Positions 61,725 to 64,000 of a stretch of 64,000 nt of DNA are shown one piece after another (within the stretch, counting starts at the first letter, position 1; every line of letters begins with the position of its first letter). A program made the position numbers and the translations under genes. The stretch spans positions 102,451 to 166,450 of the forward strand of contig JANQPX010000039.1 in NCBI GenBank assembly GCA_028285265.1, in the 5' to 3' direction. This DNA is from Geminicoccaceae bacterium. GTDB lineage: Bacteria > Pseudomonadota > Alphaproteobacteria > Geminicoccales > Geminicoccaceae. The notes beneath the pieces are model-generated. The model was not told where the DNA came from and did no database searches. It saw only the letters and a list, made by a program, of their open reading frames with translations.

Positions 61725-63524
61725 CTAAAACTCGTCCCAGCCATCATCGGCACTGCTGGTCATGGCAGGCTTTGAAGCGCGCGCGCTTCGCGGTTGGGCT
61801 GAGGGCCTTGGTGCTGCAGGGCTGGGCCGCACCGCCACCGTGTGCCCGCGCGGTGCGTTCGCCTCGTCAAGCTTGAAGAACGTCATCAGCTCGGTCAGCT
61901 TGCCGGCTTGCTCCGTCAAGGCACGGGCAGAAGCCGTGCTTTCCTCGACCAGCGCCGAGTTCTGCTGGGTCATCTCATCCATGCTGGTGATCGATGTGTT
62001 GATCTCCTGCACACCCGACGACTGCTCCTGCGATGCTGTGGCGATCTCTTGAATAATACCCGCGACTTTGCCAACCGAACCTAAGATGTCACCCAGCGCT
62101 TCACCTGCCTCATTGACCAGCTGCACGCCATCTTTGACCAGGCCGTTGCTGTCTTGGATGAGAGTCTTGATGTCGGACGCCGCTTGAGCGGAACGTTGAG
62201 CAAGCTGGCGGACTTCCTGAGCGACAACCGCAAACCCTTTGCCGGCTTCACCGGCACGGGCTGCCTCCACGCTGGCATTCAAGGCAAGAAGGTTGGTTTG
62301 GAAGGCGATCTCATCGATGACGCTGATGATGTCGGTGATTTTCTGCGACGACTGCTCGATTTGTCCCATGGCGCCAACCGCCCGTTCGACAATCTGACCG
62401 CCACGGCCGGCCGTGCGATTGGCTTCGTCAGCGAGTTGGCTGGCATTCTTGGCGTTGTGAGCATTTTGCTTCACGGTAGCCGACATCTCTTCCGTCGATG
62501 CCGCCGTCTCCTCCAGGCTGGAGGCCGCTTGCTCAGTGCGGTTTGAAAGATCTGTGGTGCCAGCGCTGATCTCCGAGGCTGCGTTGCCGACCTCGCTCGC
62601 CGCCGTCTTGATCTCATGCACCAATTCTCGGAGCTGCTCGACCGTCTGGTTAAAGCCGCTCCGCAGATCCTCAAGGTCACCTTGGAACGTGTCCTTGATC
62701 GTCGTTTTCAGGTCGCCGTCGGCGAGCTGCTGCAATTTCTCTTTCAGCATCTCGATCGCCAGCTTTCGATCGGTGATATCTGTCGCAAATTTCACGACTT
62801 TGATCGGCTTACCATCGGCATCCAAAATCGGGTTGTAGGTCGCCTGGATCCAGACTTTTCGGTTGCCTTTGCCAAAGCGCATATATTCGCCGCCCTGGAA
62901 CTCACCGCGCCCAAGCGCTGCCCAGAAATCCCGGTAGTCGTTGCTCGCGGCATAGCTAGGATCACAGAACATGCGGTGATGCTGACCGCGAATTTCCTCA
63001 AGGCGATATCCCATAGCGCTCAAGAAATTGTCGTTGGCCGAGAGGATCTCACCGGTTGTCGTGAATTCGATCATCGCTTGCGACCGAGAGAGCGCATTCA
63101 TCTTGCCGGCAGCGTCGATGGCAACCAGCTTCTGTTCGGTGATGTCGGTCGCAAACTTAATGACACCAGTCGCCCTTCCCGTGTCATCAAGGATCGGGTT
63201 GTAGGTCGCCTGGATCCAGATCTCACGGCCACCTTTGGCGAGACGACGATATTGCGAGGACTTAAACTGGCCATTGCGCAGATCTTGCCAAAAAGCTGAG
63301 TAGCTTGGGCTCGATGCCTCGGCAGGGTCCACAAACATGCGGTGATGCTGCCCTTGCACCTCGCGAAGCTCATAACCCACGGCAGAGAGAAAGTTCCGGT
63401 TGGCTGTACGGATCGTTCCGTCGATATCAAACTCGATCACGGCCAGGGAGCGATCGATCGCCTCCAGCCTGCCATCGGGTTTCTGACTTTGGGAGCTCTT
63501 CAGCTTGCTCAAAAATGCCATCAT
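61725..63524 (-). CDS. Soluble methyl-accepting chemotaxis protein with two PAS domains
   Basis: 599 residues without membrane helices. Two PAS/PAC repeats (about 20-140 and 145-265) share the pattern GQHHRMF-DP...IWIQATYNPILD and may bind haem or flavin. A short HAMP-like segment and the coiled-coil signalling domain (about 300-540) follow, with the hairpin tip EIAFQTNLLALNASVEAARA. The tail ends in DDGWDEF, an aromatic-acidic pentapeptide like the CheR/CheB tether of other receptors. It would sense an internal cue such as redox or energy state. AGGATGTGA precedes tandem ATG codons at 63524 and 63521. It is monocistronic. Confidence 0.92.
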   Translation of the reverse strand: MMAFLSKLKSSQSQKPDGRLEAIDRSLAVIEFDIDGTIRTANRNFLSAVGYELREVQGQHHRMFVDPAEASSPSYSAFWQDLRNGQFKSSQYRRLAKGGREIWIQATYNPILDDTGRATGVIKFATDITEQKLVAIDAAGKMNALSRSQAMIEFTTTGEILSANDNFLSAMGYRLEEIRGQHHRMFCDPSYAASNDYRDFWAALGRGEFQGGEYMRFGKGNRKVWIQATYNPILDADGKPIKVVKFATDITDRKLAIEMLKEKLQQLADGDLKTTIKDTFQGDLEDLRSGFNQTVEQLRELVHEIKTAASEVGNAASEISAGTTDLSNRTEQAASSLEETAASTEEMSATVKQNAHNAKNASQLADEANRTAGRGGQIVERAVGAMGQIEQSSQKITDIISVIDEIAFQTNLLALNASVEAARAGEAGKGFAVVAQEVRQLAQRSAQAASDIKTLIQDSNGLVKDGVQLVNEAGEALGDILGSVGKVAGIIQEIATASQEQSSGVQEINTSITSMDEMTQQNSALVEESTASARALTEQAGKLTELMTFFKLDEANAPRGHTVAVRPSPAAPRPSAQPRSARASKPAMTSSADDGWDEF

Positions 63525-63911
63525 TCACATCCTGCACGCCAACACCAACACTTCATGCAGGAACCTAAACGGTGACAGTTAAAGTTCTCTTAGCTTAGGC
63601 TGAGGAATTTTCCGGACGCCCGATGGGCCGATGAGGGATCGTGTCGGCGGGCGTTCGGCCTAAGCTTGCCTGTCGCCAAAGAAGCCCAATGGCGGGGGTT
63701 CGAAGAGTAGATGCCCAACGAATTGGCATCGGTGACCCAGGACCAATCGGGACCGTTCGCGTCCCATCCGCGACATCGATGCCTGCAATGATGGGGAATG
63801 CCTTCGATCACAAAGAAAGGACGCGTCGAACCCCTTCATACCGGACAACCTGTAAAGGATGTCTCCAGTATAAACCGTAAACCATGTGACCAGAACGGAC
63901 CATGCCCGACT
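63525..63911. other. Intergenic region between the chemoreceptor gene and the IS end
   Basis: No credible gene is seen. Sequence at about 63845-63895, with the motif GGATGTCTCC, resembles inverted copies of the GGAGACAT motif found in the IS end to its right. It may be an IS remnant or the outer part of the element. The boundary cannot be fixed without the other end. Confidence 0.4.
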
Positions 63912-64000
63912 TGAGACATAGGTGACATTTCGTTCCGGAGACATGGGTAACACCTTTAGCTTTTTAGCTGGAGGTGTCGATGCCTTGGAAGGACAGCTCC
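63912..64000 (+). mobile_element. Left end of an IS481-like insertion sequence (cut by window edge)
   Basis: Short repeated motifs (TGAGACATAGGTGACA, then GGAGACATGGGTAACACC) precede a GGAGGT ribosome site and a start codon, as in the ends of IS481-family elements I recall. The true terminal base is not determined. Confidence 0.55.
63980..64000 (+). CDS. IS481-like transposase, first seven codons only
   Basis: The final 21 bases encode Met-Pro-Trp-Lys-Asp-Ser-Ser, preceded by GGAGGT 5-6 bases upstream. This N-terminus matches the start commonly seen in IS481-family transposases. The rest lies beyond the window. Confidence 0.5.

Noticed and set aside
63690..63710. GGGGGTTCGAAG resembling a tRNA T-arm
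   Set aside because: No complementary T-stem on the 3' side and no acceptor stem.
63660..63953. 97-codon minus-strand frame near the right edge
   Set aside because: It begins inside the IS end and runs across non-coding sequence; no family or ribosome site supports it.

Overview
The window looks like a chromosomal segment of a Rhodospirillales-like alphaproteobacterium. This is inferred from high GC content, tightly packed operons with ATGA or TGATG overlaps, a Calvin-cycle fragment with a divergent CbbR, a K+-insensitive proton-pumping pyrophosphatase, a glutamine synthetase III/GlxBCD cluster, and DUF3422 and DUF3307 genes. No rRNA, tRNA or CRISPR array was recognised. The only mobile DNA seen is the left end of an IS481-like element at the right edge.

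Layout. 1-2558 (minus): assimilatory sulfate reduction and siroheme genes (cysG N-terminal module, cysH, uroporphyrinogen methyltransferase, start of cysJ) with a divergent Lrp/AsnC regulator. 3215-6528: DUF3253, photolyase, a four-helix membrane protein and an XRE regulator with a perfect palindrome between the last two. 6598-19642: a signalling and surface block. It holds a cyclic-nucleotide-binding EAL phosphodiesterase, a DUF3307 membrane protein, and a four-gene operon encoding a 1887-residue FecR/cadherin-like/LamG repeat protein, a CHASE2 adenylate cyclase, a type I secretion ABC transporter and an HlyD adaptor. 19688-28969: a carbohydrate or polyol ABC importer with IclR and LacI regulators, a HAD hydrolase, an SDR and a histidinol-dehydrogenase-family enzyme resembling HpsN. 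29211-30708: a PcaB-like lyase and a small orphan ORF. 30824-35806: GlnT/GmaS plus the three GlxBCD/MgsABC subunits, interrupted by a small exported protein. 36039-43948: H+-PPase, Gfo/Idh oxidoreductase, FAD-linked dehydrogenase, acyl-CoA dehydrogenase and an arginine-deiminase-fold hydrolase. 44054-50073: rpe, tkt, prk, fbp and divergent cbbR. 50181-63524: ATP-grasp protein, DUF3422, folE, a divergent folP, acyl-CoA synthetase, a TPP enzyme, cytochrome b561, cytoplasmic sulfatase, ornithine-cyclodeaminase-family protein and a soluble chemoreceptor.

How the parts may work together. The most interesting block is 6598-19642. One operon makes a giant repeat protein, its probable exporter and a CHASE2 cyclase that would make cAMP. 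A nearby gene encodes a protein joining a cNMP-binding domain (with the phosphate-binding Arg) to an intact c-di-GMP phosphodiesterase. This is a plausible local cAMP to c-di-GMP circuit controlling a surface adhesin. The second notable item is the fructose-bisphosphatase of the Calvin operon. It keeps the fold and several substrate-site motifs but has lost the acidic metal-binding signature, so it is probably a pseudoenzyme or has a new role. RuBisCO and aldolase genes are not in the window.
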